From Phaeodactylum tricornutum CCAP 1055/1 (Eukaryota; Bacillariophyta; Bacillariophyceae; Surirellales; Neidiaceae): a stretch of 64,000 nt of DNA. Positions 31,030 through 42,533 of this stretch are shown piece after piece. A program made the translations under genes and the position numbers. The stretch lies in NCBI RefSeq assembly GCF_000150955.2, contig NC_011691.1, forward strand, positions 1 to 64,000. The letters run 5' to 3'. The notes below the pieces were generated by a model. It was not told the origin of the DNA and did not search any database. It was given only the letters and a program-made list of their open reading frames with translations. Each line of letters opens with the position of its first letter. Position 1 is the stretch's first letter.

Positions 31030-32655
31030 ATGAGTCGCAAAGTCGTACGCCGCATTCTTCTCCACGCTCCCATCCTCGGATTGATGGCCGTAATCTGCCG
31101 TACATTCACGCTCCAGCCTGTGCATTACCATTGCGAGAAGCGGGGCTCGGTTTTTGCCCATACAGCCCAACCAAACTCTTCCTTTCTTGCAACGACAGCA
31201 CAAAATGGATTCGCTCGGAGCGACACCGTCGTCCACGTTGGGAACTTGGACTGGACTACATCCATCGAGCAAGTGGAAGCTATACTAGCCAGCGTTGTTG
31301 CCGCTGCGATTCCACACACGGACGCGGTACCAAGGATTACCGTCAAGGCGCTTCCACCCGTGGACCAACGAAAGCTTCGCGACCGCAATAAGCAGCACGG
31401 TGGAAGTGCGACGATTGCCTTCGACTCGTCCGTCGAGGCCAGCGCTGCGATACTGGCCCTTCAGAAACATTCCGAATCGGCGTCACAGCCTTTCAAACTG
31501 AACTGGGCTTCCATGCGCAGTTTACAACCCAAACCTTCCGGTCCCCCATCTCCTCCCGTCCTGACTCCCCGAGACATCGAACGCCGTAGACAAAGAGCCG
31601 AAAGTTACGCTCGGCGGCGACAGCGTGTAGCGCAGAGGACGGACGAGTTATTGGAATCTATTATGCAAGCGGAACGGCCAATCGGATGCGTACTGAGAGC
31701 ATCCGATGCGGTACCTGTCTTGGATGCACCAACGCTGGATTGGGACGCGTTTCCAGTTATGCTGGATCCGGTACGGGGTGGTGGACTGGTACCGGGAACG
31801 GAACGAGGAAAGAGAAAAAGGGCAGCCGTGGAAGCGTTTTGGTACGTTCTGGAGAAAGCGCTCTTATTAGAGCCGGCTGCGAAAGCGACAACAATCGTAG
31901 CGGACCTTGGTTGCGGCGCGGGAAATTTAGCCTTGCCTTTGGCTTGGTTACTACAGCAGAAGGAAGGCGATGCGAAACAACAAGTATTGGGAGTGGATAT
32001 CAACCGTAATTCTCTGGTACGATTAACGAAACGAGGCCATTCTGCCGAATTACAAATTCAAACAATGTATGCAGATCTGACCGATTTCCTGATTGACCCA
32101 AACACTGGACACTCCGCCAAGTCTTTGAAAGACGTGTGTTCCATCGTCGTCTCACTTCACGCCTGCGGAGTTGCCTCGGATCTGGCTATGGTTGCTGCAG
32201 TCTCCAGCCGGTTGCCATTTGCGATTTCGCCCTGTTGCATCGGGAAAGTAAAAAAGGCTTGGCTGCCCAGCGAAATGCCCAAAGTCATAGAGCAGCACAA
32301 ACAAGGAACGGCCTGTATTTCTTATCCCCGATCTCGTTGGCTACAAAAAAACGTTCGAGACGATGATGACTACGAATTGCTAGCGGCTGCAGCCGACTAT
32401 GGAGTCTTATACGATGCCCAGCTTGTGGATCGTTTTGAATCAGAGCGGAGGCAGCGTTGTCGACTGGCTAAGCGAGTGGTTGAAATCGATAGATTAGAGT
32501 GGGCCCGAGAAGAAGGGTACGAAGTTCGGCTCATGGAACTGCCAAGGATCGGTTCCCTCTATCCAAAGAGGGAACTCCTTCTCGGTGCGGTTGCTGGAAG
32601 TGAGATAGCCCAGAACATCTGTCGCTTGGATAAGGAAAGGAAAGTGATGGAGTGA
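31030..32655 (+). CDS. RRM plus GSTCD-like methyltransferase protein
   Basis: 541 aa from ATG 31030. The N-terminus is basic with a hydrophobic stretch (LLHAPILGLMAVI), probably an organelle or ER targeting signal. An RRM-like part follows at about 66-165 (VVHVGNLDW, then GGSATIAFDSSVEASAAILAL). A basic helix comes next (RDIERRRQRAESYARRRQR). The C-terminal Rossmann methyltransferase has the SAM motif DLGCGAGNLALPLA (about 292-305), GVDIN, SLHACG and a SPCCIGK motif. The HACG/SPCC pair is typical of the GSTCD-like methyltransferase group (Methyltransf_32). The substrate is not known; the RRM suggests RNA. An earlier in-frame start would use a non-ATG codon. Confidence 0.8.
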   Translation: MSRKVVRRILLHAPILGLMAVICRTFTLQPVHYHCEKRGSVFAHTAQPNSSFLATTAQNGFARSDTVVHVGNLDWTTSIEQVEAILASVVAAAIPHTDAVPRITVKALPPVDQRKLRDRNKQHGGSATIAFDSSVEASAAILALQKHSESASQPFKLNWASMRSLQPKPSGPPSPPVLTPRDIERRRQRAESYARRRQRVAQRTDELLESIMQAERPIGCVLRASDAVPVLDAPTLDWDAFPVMLDPVRGGGLVPGTERGKRKRAAVEAFWYVLEKALLLEPAAKATTIVADLGCGAGNLALPLAWLLQQKEGDAKQQVLGVDINRNSLVRLTKRGHSAELQIQTMYADLTDFLIDPNTGHSAKSLKDVCSIVVSLHACGVASDLAMVAAVSSRLPFAISPCCIGKVKKAWLPSEMPKVIEQHKQGTACISYPRSRWLQKNVRDDDDYELLAAAADYGVLYDAQLVDRFESERRQRCRLAKRVVEIDRLEWAREEGYEVRLMELPRIGSLYPKRELLLGAVAGSEIAQNICRLDKERKVME

Positions 32656-32878
32656 CAGAGGTAGTAAGCAATCACGCCCTACCCTTTTTGCTCTCTTTCA
32701 TGACAAACCTCCAATTTGTTGCATCAACATTTGTCTCTTTATATTAATCAATTAACTTCAATTAGGCGGAACCGTTGATTGCATTGTCTCCTCGTCATAC
32801 TGTTTCAAAATGGTTGCTGCCCCCGCCTGTGCAGCGACCGGTAGAGGAGGTACAGTCTGAGACTTTTCAAATCCAGAC

Positions 32879-34165
32879 TCAAAAGTCATCTACAGTTGCC
32901 ACCGTGAGATCAATCTCAAAAAGAGGATCGGGAACGGGAATGTCCAACTCGCGATAGACGGAGTCAAGCTCGTCGTAAATGTGTGTATCCATCGATGTGG
33001 CCTTGGCCAAGAGTTCGAAAAGTCTGCGATTGGGCTGCATCCAATTCTCCGGTTCTGTCGGACAGATTGGCACAGGCATCATTTGGTCCTCGATTCTTGC
33101 TGGGGTGCAGCTAAAGTGTATATCTTCATTAAGGTGTCTACAGTCTTGATGTGGTCCAGGTTCATTTTTTTGCGTGTCCAACGTGTCGTTTTCTGTTTTG
33201 GGACCTGTCGATTCGCAGCGCTCCATACTGTAAAAATCCGGTTCCGTAGATGGAGAAGGTGCTGGTTTCACACCATTTCCTTTGATTCGCCGACGGACAA
33301 TGCAACGGCAGAGCATTGGGCAGCCTCTCAGGAACAATTCATGGTAGTAGCTACCACTATCCTTACCCACTGTCAGTCGGACAAATCCGTACAAGTTTAA
33401 CTGTCGCTGAAAAGACGTGAACTTGGATTGACGAAAGAAGCTAACATATTTTGAAATAGAAAAAGGCGTTAGAAGCCGATTATACATGCAAGGTGGTTGC
33501 ATCTGTCCGTGTAGTAGAACTTACTGTGGCATGATAGCGGAAACAAATTCCTTGGGCTTGTGTACTAAGAAAGAACGTCCATGAGGTTGCCAAGAGACGA
33601 TATGGGACATTCCCAGCTCCTCCACTCTATCCAGCATTTCGAATAAGCGTTCAGGAAAGTGAACGGCGACACCCCCACGGAAAGGATGCTTTGGGTTGGA
33701 GGTAGATTCCGGTTTCGATGGCTGAACATTGAAGTTGACGGCATCACGGTAATGGTCGAAGTACTTGTGGTTGACTACCATACGAGGAGGGATTTCGCTG
33801 AAACAAATTTGCTCGTTTAGACGTTGGGTTGACATCATGTCAATTCCATAGTCGCCAAGGCAAACCTGATCGGCAATCGTGTGCCCGTTATTGGAGACAG
33901 AGCGAAAGTGCGAAGGATTCACGATGTTGGCGTGCACTGGATGGCGGAACGAGGCGATACGGCAATCGCCAGTGTTTGAGATATTGGATCGTTGGAGAAG
34001 AGAATCCGGAGACGGCAAGTCATCAAGTTGGAATGAATGCCTGAAATATTGGTTGTTCGGAAAGCCATCCTGTAATTCATTTTTGAACGGCGGAGTGACT
34101 TTGTATCCCTCCGTGTGACGCTCTTTGCTCTCTGGTGCAAACGTCGAAGCTCTGTAGAATACCAT
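32879..34165 (-). CDS. Heat shock transcription factor (HSF family), copy 1
   Basis: Two exons on the minus strand: 33525-34165 and 32879-33440. The 84-nt intron is GTAAGT...TTAG, phase 2; the product is 400 aa. The HSF DNA-binding domain (about 168-268) is split by the intron: FPERLFEMLDRVEELGMSHI, SWQPHGRSFLV, then IMPHFFRQSKFTSFQRQLN and LYGF. The recognition helix FRQSKFTSFQRQLN is intact. After the domain come SYYHELFLRGCP and an IRRRIKGNG basic piece, usual in diatom HSFs. The long N-terminal region is unlike animal HSFs, and no clear heptad trimerisation region is visible. It should act in the nucleus on nGAAn elements. It is a paralogue of the gene at 37791-39302 with the same intron position. 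Confidence 0.92.
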
Positions 34166-35104
34166 TGTCAAAGGTTTAAGAGAATCGGCTAGTTCGGGCA
34201 GTCAATGTTGGTGTGGAAAATATTTGACCTGACTTGTGAGAAGTAGGAGCGTGTGTGCGTTCTTTCCTTCGTTCGTTCTGTGTTGACCTGTTCGGGGGCT
34301 TCCTCCTTTGACGAAATCGTAATATATATATATATTCTCCGAAGTCATGTTAGCTCTGTAGTACCGGCTTACATAGTGCAACGTTGATTCGACATCTGTG
34401 AATATCCCAATGAAACATAGGTCTTCAAACTACAAGACAGTTTATTCAAAACGGTGTTGGACAGGCACTTGCGAGCCTGTCGAAAAATAGTCACCAGAAG
34501 CTTCAAGTTGTGAAGGACAAGTCACTTTTTTACCTTGCTTGATCCTTTAACTGCTCGAATTCACCTTTTACAGAAGAAGAATCAAATTGCCTTGTCTTGA
34601 GAACTCGGTGGGTCTTTCGGTTTCGGCTCGGCAATTAGAACCGATGGCACCAGTTTTCTGAAGCGATTTCGAAATTTCGCTTTTCCTAAAGAACTACCAC
34701 GAATCCTGGTAGTATCTATACGAGTCAAATACATACAGTTCACGTAAGTTGAATTTTTCCCACGATTCAGCCTAAGACTCAAAACCAAAATATGTAAATA
34801 GGTGTAAACTAGCCAATAAGCTCGACTTGCCAAATTTTTGCTTCTTTCGAGTTCATAAAATGATGATAATACTTCGGAAGTTTTGTCTGTCCTCCATGAA
34901 TCATATCTTTTCAAAAGAGAGGAGGCATTGGAATTCTCATAGGGCCAATGCTATTAAATTTAATAGAGAATTCTTCAATAGAATATTTCGAAGCTTTCTA
35001 GATCTATATAAAAGTATTGGTGCCATAATTGAGTTTTCTTCGATGACTAGTTTCTGATGATCGACCGAAAGATTGCCCAAAACAGATTCGAAATCCAAAT
35101 CTAT
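34166..35104. other. Intergenic spacer
   Basis: About 940 bases, AT-rich, with an (AT)n run near 34322-34335. It contains the HSF copy 1 promoter and the 3' flank of the TPR gene. No gene. Confidence 0.5.
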
Positions 35105-37350
35105 TTACTGTATGTTGTACCGTCCCCAAGCTTGAACTTTGGCACGCAGGATTGCGTCTACAGACCTTTGTGCGGCCAGTGTATCGGGGTGACTCTGGCC
35201 GAGAACTTGCGTGCGTATCGCTTTAGCCTGATGGTACTGCTTCAAGGCGGTGTCGTAGTTTCCGAGGTGGGCTTCGGCCGTACCGAGATTGCAATGGAAA
35301 ACCGCTGTTTGGAGATGCGTGCCGTTAGCTGCCGACGCCACGACCAAAGCCTTTTCGTGATATTCGAGCGCTTCATTATAGTTGCCAAGCTGACGCAACG
35401 CTGTTCCCACACTACTATAGGATACTCCAGTTTCCGGATGATCATTACCCAACAGATCCTCTCGGATGGTGAGTGCTTTCTGGTAAAAGCTTAGTGCTTC
35501 GGGAGTACGACCAAGCTTGGCCAAAACGAGACCGACGCTATTCAGAGATCGTGCCGTGTCCGGGTGGCGGTCGCCAAGGAAGGCTTCGCGGATCTCTAGA
35601 GCTCTTCCAAGTAAAGTCAATGCCCTTAGCGACTTGCCTTGACGATTCAATAGTAAACCTATGTTTTCGTAGGACACGGCTGTATAGGGATGATCTCCGA
35701 GCAAAGCACGGCGAACAATAAAAGCCCGCCTATGATATTGCAGCGCCCATTCAAAGTCGCCGTTCTCTTGCATCACAACGCCGATGTTATCGTAAGAAGA
35801 GGCCGTGGCCGTATGCTTCTTTCCCAGAACAGCTTCGCGAATTTGAAGTGCCTGCTGGTGGTGATCCAGAGCTTCTGTGTACTTGCCCATATCGCGAAGT
35901 AAACATCCAATGTCGTTGTGTGCTTGGGCAGTGTGAGTATGCCGCTTTCCAGCTTGAAGCTCGAGAGTCTCTAAAGCAGTCTTGAAAGTCGCCAGTGCCA
36001 TTTGATATTTGCCATTTCTATGATGACACACGCCCACCTCGTTCTGCAATTTCAGAGTATCCGGATGTGTCTCGCCCAAATCGGTTTGGCGGAGTTCGAA
36101 AGCAGCCTCCAGCAGACACAGGGCGGCTCCGTATTTTCCACGTCTGGATAGAGCACCTCCCAGTTTTTCGTATACGGTCGCCACAGCTAGGCTCTTCATG
36201 TTAGAGTCGCTTATGACAAGTACCAATGCTTTTTGGTACAAGCGAACCGCCGCGTCCGTGCAGGGAGGAAGACTGGTTTCCAACAGATCAGCCAAACGCT
36301 CAATACGGAAAACGTTTCCGCACGCCGATACCTTGGTACAAAGCCCATCGTCCATGGTATCGTACTTGGAATATCTTCCTATTGCTTCTAAATCTGCCAT
36401 ACGCTGCTCCCAATCGTCCACATCAATCACGTGGGAAAAGTAGGATCGCAAATTCTTATAGTAGTGCTGCGACTGGGATTGATACTGGACCATGGCAGCG
36501 TGATGTACTTGCAGCTCGCACACATGATGAAACGAAGCATTCGCGACAGGCAATTTGATCAAGAAGACAAAATCTCGGTATTTAGTAATGCTCGTTGGCG
36601 ATTGAAAGCGATTCTTCGCCGCCACCAAGGGTGTGGAATGCGAATTGGAGGAGAGCCAGGCGACCACATCCTTGATTTCTGTCGCATTCATACAAACAAC
36701 GCTGGCACGGATGACGTCGTAGACCCAGGATTCCGGTGGCCCAGGATATCGGTCCGCGTACTTAAGGGAAGCCTTGTCGACAATACGTTGGGCATCTTTC
36801 ATCGGTGCCAACCAAATACGAGTTGAGGGGTCGGTATTCTTGTCAAAGTTGCAAGAATTGCTCTGTTTACCCCTGAGATCCTCTTCGGCAAGCCAAGGCA
36901 TATCCTTCTGTATACGCTTTAAGAAGTCTCGAAACTCGGCTTGGACCAACGAAGCTGCTACCAAAAGTTCTTCGGTGTCGGCAACGGTCTCTCCATAAGC
37001 GCTTTGCTGCTGAAATTCTACTGGAAAAGTGCCATCGACATGGTCTCGTCGGCCCAAGAGGGCATCGACTGTCAGTGCTTTCAACGCACCATCGGGGTCG
37101 ATTGCTTTTGCTGTCTCATCCAAGCGCTGGCGTAGCTCTAAATACGAGTGCACATGGTCGAAAAAGTCCTTTGACGGATCTAAGGGCTAAAGGAGCAATG
37201 GAGATGAGGTTTGTCTGCACTCATAAACGAGAAAGGGACGTCTTTCAGTACAGTACATACCAGTTGACTAACGGGATCGTTTTCGGGCTCCTGTGATACT
37301 TTACGCGCTGCCTTGTGTACATGCTCGCTTCGAGATGCAGTGGCCCCCAT
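35105..37350 (-). CDS. RelA/SpoT-like domain plus kinesin-light-chain-type TPR protein
   Basis: Two exons on the minus strand: 37261-37350 and 35105-37186. The 73-nt intron is GTATGT...TTTAG, phase 0; the product is 723 aa. Residues about 60-290 resemble a RelA/SpoT-type nucleotidyltransferase fold: VYDVIRASVVC, then VAAKNRFQSPTSITKYRDFV, then HHVCELQVHH. Residues about 345-715 form at least eight TPR repeats of about 42 residues with the kinesin-light-chain pattern (HPDTA..L.N.G....G....AL..Y..AL.IRE..LG). The nucleotidyltransferase call is from motif pattern only and the active residues are not proven. TPRs would dock partners. A stress-nucleotide role is not established. Confidence 0.8.
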
Positions 37351-37790
37351 GATACCTTTCTCCTATTTTGTGAAGTAGGTTTTTCCTGTGCTTGAAGAAA
37401 AATGTGGTTTGCATGTGAACGCCTACGGTCATAGCAATCCTTTGTGACCCCGATGACCACACTCGTAGGGAGGACAGGCCTTACAGGAAAATGCCCCGAA
37501 TCATTCTGCGCTGTCAACTCACGGTCAGCGACGAGCAACCTATTGTCACAAATAGCCGTTTCGACTGTGATGCCTTTCGTACATCTGTGGCTTCCCTCCT
37601 AATTTATGTAAGACTGTTAAAACGGTGGTCTTGCTTCTGGCTATGCAAAAACCATGGAGCACTAGTAGGGTTGCAAAAGGGCAGCTTTGAAAATATTTGC
37701 AAGTTACATTTCCAGTCAGTTGGATCGTCTGCTGCCTCAAGCGTTTCCGTAGCAAGTTATAGACAGGCCGATCCCTCACTATAGTTTGCC
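37351..37790. other. Intergenic spacer
   Basis: 440 bases between two minus-strand genes, with GACTGTGA at 37563-37570 upstream of the TPR gene's start. No gene. Confidence 0.5.
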
Positions 37791-39302
37791 TTAAAATCGC
37801 TTATCGGGGTGGAGATTCGAATCCCTGACATTGCATTCGTCGTCGTCACTGGAAAACAAATCCGTGATGCTACCGAATACTTCGGGATTGCCCACACCTC
37901 TTACTTTTGCCCTCTTTGGCGGCCGAAATGAGATTCTGCTAGCCAGGACGGCATGGGGAACGAAGCAATCTCTAGTTAGTGGATGCTCGTTCTTTTGATC
38001 GCGAGAGAGCGAACGACACACTGGCTGAAAGGAAGATTCGCTCACAAATTGGTGGTGAAAGTTAGGCTTTCTTCCGGACGATAACCGCAATCCGCTTTGG
38101 CCTCTTCTATTGTACAAGAAACTATCCGCTTCTTGCTGGCGAGAGAAAGACGCCTGCTGCTGCGACTGGTCATTTTGCTGCTGTCGAAGGGCTTGGTGAC
38201 GCAAATTCTCGTATCCCTCATCTAGTAACGGCGCCAGCGCAGCTGCAATTGGAAGCGAGGTTTCGTCCTCGTCAGAATCCGCTTGTTTCTTGGGTCCATT
38301 TTGATCACACCATTCCATGTTGTAGAAGTCTGGTTCTGTTCTTGGAGATGGAGTTGGTTTCACGCCATTGCCTTTGACGCGCCGCCGGATGATTCGGCGA
38401 CAGAGCTTGGGACAGCCTCGCAGGAATAGCTCGTGATAGTAGCTTCCGTTGTCTCTACCCACGGATAATCTGGTGAAGCCATACAGGTTCAACTGACGTT
38501 GAAACGAGGTAAACTTGCTCTGACGGAAAAACCTATAGTAGGACAGACAAAACGAGACCAGCTTTTGATAAGCATATAGTCAAAGGAGAATCTACGGATC
38601 AAGGATTGCTCCACAGACGCACCTCGGCAATACAGTGGCTACGAAATCGGCCGTTCGGTGGACCAAAAAGGAACGTCCGTGTGGCTGCCATGAGACTATA
38701 TGAGCCAACTCTAGCTCATCTTCTCGGTCCAGCATTTCAAACAGCCGCTCCGGGAAGTGAATTGAAGTGCCACCACGAAAGGAGGGCCTGCCGCTTCCAA
38801 CCTCTTTGGAAGGGTACTTGCCCGCTGCTGCTGGTCTTTCGAAGTTTCCTGGGTCGCGGTAGTGATCGTGATAGTCATGCACCACCTGTGTTCTATGACG
38901 ACCCAACGGAGCCTTTTGCTGATTGCTAGAGTTTGAAAATCCCTCTCTTTCAGCAGTGTCAGCTGACGCAAACTGGCTATGATTTTGTTGCAGGCGGACG
39001 GGATTCAAAATATTGGGGTTAATTTGTTGAGTCTCGTTGAAAGGAACATGCGGCATTATCGCATATGGATTGGCGCTCAAACTGCCGTGGTGGAGATTCC
39101 CTGCACTGCTGTGCTGTACCGACCATTGGCCAAAATGTGCGGATGGATCTGAAAAGTTTTCCAGGGGATACGTGTTTCCTTGTGAGCCAAAAGCTGTGCG
39201 GCTCGAATGGTCAGTCTCTCTACGCTCAAGCCCGAAATCGGTCAATCTGCTACTAGCATGATATGCAGCTTCGTAGTGTCTGCAATCCTGAAAGCTTACC
39301 AT
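37791..39302 (-). CDS. Heat shock transcription factor (HSF family), copy 2
   Basis: Two exons on the minus strand: 38623-39302 and 37791-38532. The 90-nt intron is GTGCGT...ATAG, phase 2; the product is 473 aa. The DNA-binding domain (about 183-283) reads HFPERLFEMLDREDELELAH, SWQPHGRSFLV, then VLPRFFRQSKFTSF and QRQLNLYGF. YYHELFLRGCPKLCRRIIRR and KGNGVKPTPSP follow, closely matching copy 1 at both sequence and intron position. A Gln-rich stretch lies after the domain (QQQNDQSQQQASFSRQQ). The N-terminal halves are diverged, though both keep a HDHYRD/FDHYRD motif before the domain. The pair arose by duplication; the TPR gene now sits between them. Confidence 0.92.
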
Positions 39303-41357
39303 TGTACCTGAGACAAACAGATCCCTTAGTAGTTCTTGTTTTCGTATCGCACGTTGCGTAGACTTTATGTGGATTTATGTGCACACCAACCGATAGGTAC
39401 CGTCATAGGCGTACTATTGTTAACCCCTCAATTTCTTTTTCATGAAATAGCACTGTTCGTGATGTAGGCTGTATTTCGCATACAAAACATACAAACACTG
39501 CTTCCTTGACTGTGTATCAAGAACTCCATGCCGCGCATGCGCGTTCCCAGGAAATGCTCGCTAAGTATTATCCAGTAACATTTGACTGTTCATGGAATTT
39601 ACCGAATGGTATTAATACGGTAGTTGCAGAGTAGAAAGATCCAAATCAAATAAATCTCGGCAAAACTGTCGCCAATAAACCGGCACAGAGACCACCATCT
39701 AATTTCTGAGAACGCCGAACCAGAAGAGAAATCAACAAATAATCTTATCTTTTCGTCCCATGGCATCAGTGGATGCTTTGACGTTTCAAATCGAAAGCCA
39801 GTTTGGCTCCGAAGCTATCTAGTATAAACGACAAAAGACAGACATGAATCTGGAACATCCGCTCATCTATTAGCAAATGATAAATCATACAACTCAAAAA
39901 GGCCCAGGTCGGATCTAGACTAAATGTAGAAAGGTTGAACGCGCCCAGTGAAAATAAGTAAGCGAATGTGCCGTAACGGTGATGAACCCTCCAAAAAGAG
40001 GAGGCATTTTATCCTTTAAAAATAGAAAAGGACAAGATTTGTTGGAGCGCCTGAGCCAACCATACATTCTGTCTCTGAAGTCAGAGGATATTTTTGATAA
40101 ATATTCTGCTCCAACCGAAATCCAGTGTTTTCCGAAAGGCTTTTGCAGTCTATGCTGCGACGTAAAGAACGCAAGATCAACAGTTCTGATCAGGTTCACT
40201 AGTGAGTTGATCAAGAGAGATCCTAGCATGCTGTTCTAATGTTAGTTGCTTACGTCAGATTCTCAAAACAAAAAAAGTTTGGAAAATGGTGAACAGTGAC
40301 ACGCCTTGAAGTTAAAGTGTGCTAAGATTTTTCGCAGCATTTGAGACCGCCGCTGTTGGCACAAGTTATAGTTGCGTGCTCTTCACGGTTGGACCATTGA
40401 GGAACCCAACCAGAAGTCTGACTGTGAATCCTTGTTTCGGCATACTGTCTACATTCTTGGTTTTTTTTTCAGCAACATCAGCTTCATGCTCGTACAATTT
40501 CACTAACACGTAGTCCTGGTACAAAAGTAGATTTCTAAGTAAAAACACAAAAAGGCTATGTTATGCTGATTGAAAAATCCAAAGACATGTGAAGTTGTGG
40601 CGGTTCTGATGGCGCCTTTTTCTAGCTTCAAAAAGCTTCGCTACGCTTACAGTAAATCTATACTGGGGAAAGGAATTGACTGTGAGCATAGTGTAATTGA
40701 TTGGTGACATTCGATCCAATACAACTATTTTTTAAGTTGGCTGCAATTGAATGGATTTTGGAGGAGTCAAGCTACTAGTAGGTAGAGCGAAGAGTAAGAT
40801 TCTTATCTTGCGTTCGGACGCAAAAAAAGGGTGTGGTGCCTTCGAGAACACTTTGGAACCTGTATCTGACTGTAAACATGGCATCAAATCCAAAATCCTG
40901 AGCTCTTCCTGTATTTTGATTGGTGTTGAAATCAGCTATAATTTAGAAATGACCAAATCAAATAAGAAGTTAAGCGATGTCTTCTTGATATAGTAACCTC
41001 GTTGTTAAACCAGGAAATCTAAAACGATATATACTTTTGCACTATTGAAGGAAAAAAGTAATTGATATAATATCTGCAGAAATGAGATGCATTCCCGTCA
41101 GTGTATAAATGCTTGACAGTTAGCATCTCTAAAAACGGCACACGAGAGAACTTCGTCCTATGTGGCGGGATGAACCACGCACACGAAATGCCTGTCTGTC
41201 GAAAGTGTACTGTGTGCCTACGTGAAACGGGAATGCAGTGTCGCGTGTTGACCACTACCATTGAAACTGTCAATCAAAACGCGCTCTTCACCCTCCATTC
41301 CAAAACTTCTTTCGCCGCACACTGCAGGAATCGAGAAGTACCATCATCGCCAGCGCC
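39303..41357. other. Gene-poor 2 kb spacer
   Basis: The longest gap outside the subtelomere. It is AT-rich. It holds two GACTGTGA copies (40420-40427 and 40678-40685). Short ATG frames exist (39979-40239 and 40751-40993 on the plus strand), but neither has recognisable residues, introns or neighbours that support them. It could hide non-coding RNA or eroded sequence. Confidence 0.5.
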
Positions 41358-42533
41358 ATGACAACTTCCCACTCACATCAGATAGGACTGTCGGAAGAAA
41401 TGATCACCCATCTTCTCAACGGAAACGGCAGCGACTTGTCCTTTGGAGACGATGATCTATCTTGGGGCGCTCTCACAAACGATGAACTCTTTGCCAACAA
41501 TTCTCCGCATCCTTCAAAGTCGACGATGACAGAAACTCCAGTGCCACGCATGGTATCTGTCGATAGCATGAGTCAAGTCCAGACACATGGTTTTGAAGCA
41601 AATATTGCCATGGTCTCTTCCACTACACCGTACGATTCTCTTAAGGACCTCGTGCAGCGTAAGAAATTGATATCGACTCTCCAGCGTTCGTCGCACTCCT
41701 CCAACAGTCTCGTTTCCGCGAACTTGCCTATCGTGGGAAATCAAAACGCTTCCTTTCACGACGGTCCCGTATATTGTTACAATCCTCAAGGCACTTCACG
41801 CATCGGTGCACCCAGCTTTTCGAAGATTCTTCGTCAATCCTCCGGCATGACTGCAACAACGATGGCAATATACAAACAAGGTATTGCCAACGCTCCAATC
41901 GAACCCATTTCGAAGCGTCGTAAGCTCGACAGTTCTATTAAAAATCTTCCTCTACATCAAGCATGCGTCGATGTCAAGCAGAACGGAAAGCTTATTCAAA
42001 CGGCAGTACGTAAACAGCCTTTGCTCGCTTCCGTTCCCGCCAAAGCGATAACTAGCAAGTCCATTTACGATTTCCAAACGTCACGTTTGGAGCGCAAGTC
42101 GGTGACTTCGACATACCGTTACCCTTTGAATATCGCTATTCAGCACGATGCCGACGTTACCACAATTGAAGCCCTTTTGCGCGCCGCTCCTTTTGTTGTT
42201 ACGACACCAGATGGCGGAGTTGCCCGCGAGTGTTCATTGCACGTTCTCCTGCGTCACAAAACACATGATCTTCAGTCGATCGATTTGTGTTTGTTGCAAA
42301 CTCCCAACGCCGTGTCGTGTATTGATCGTCACGCCAATACTCCGTTGCACACCGCCTGTGCCAAGCACGCCTCCATTGATGTGATTCGGCATTTGACCGT
42401 TATGTATCCCGAAGCGCTCGGTCTACGCAACTTTCACGGATACACACCTCTCGAGATTGCCCAACGTAGTCAACATACCACGGATGAGGTACTCGACTAT
42501 CTGTGGGATTCCGTTTCGCAACAGTTGTGCTAA
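41358..42533 (+). CDS. Ankyrin-repeat protein
   Basis: Single exon, 391 aa. The N-terminal half is disordered, acidic then Ser-rich (SEEMITHLLNGNGSDLSFG, DDDLSWG), with a basic KRRKLD patch near 190 that could be a nuclear signal. The C-terminal half carries degenerate ankyrin repeats: YPLNIAIQHDADVTTIEALL, NTPLHTACAKHASIDVIRHL and GYTPLEIAQRS. Such proteins are numerous in diatoms and usually mediate protein contacts. No enzymatic domain. The upstream leader contains an unrelated cysteine-rich frame not in phase. Confidence 0.85.
   Translation: MTTSHSHQIGLSEEMITHLLNGNGSDLSFGDDDLSWGALTNDELFANNSPHPSKSTMTETPVPRMVSVDSMSQVQTHGFEANIAMVSSTTPYDSLKDLVQRKKLISTLQRSSHSSNSLVSANLPIVGNQNASFHDGPVYCYNPQGTSRIGAPSFSKILRQSSGMTATTMAIYKQGIANAPIEPISKRRKLDSSIKNLPLHQACVDVKQNGKLIQTAVRKQPLLASVPAKAITSKSIYDFQTSRLERKSVTSTYRYPLNIAIQHDADVTTIEALLRAAPFVVTTPDGGVARECSLHVLLRHKTHDLQSIDLCLLQTPNAVSCIDRHANTPLHTACAKHASIDVIRHLTVMYPEALGLRNFHGYTPLEIAQRSQHTTDEVLDYLWDSVSQQLC

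Noticed and set aside
37800-37830. tRNA-like GGAGATTCGAATCCC stretch
   Set aside because: It resembles a T-arm but lies inside the HSF copy 2 coding end, with no D-arm or acceptor stem around it.
39979-40239. Small plus-strand ATG frame (86 codons) in the gene desert
   Set aside because: It begins with a plausible ATG and is basic, but no homology or splice context supports it; kept only as a note.
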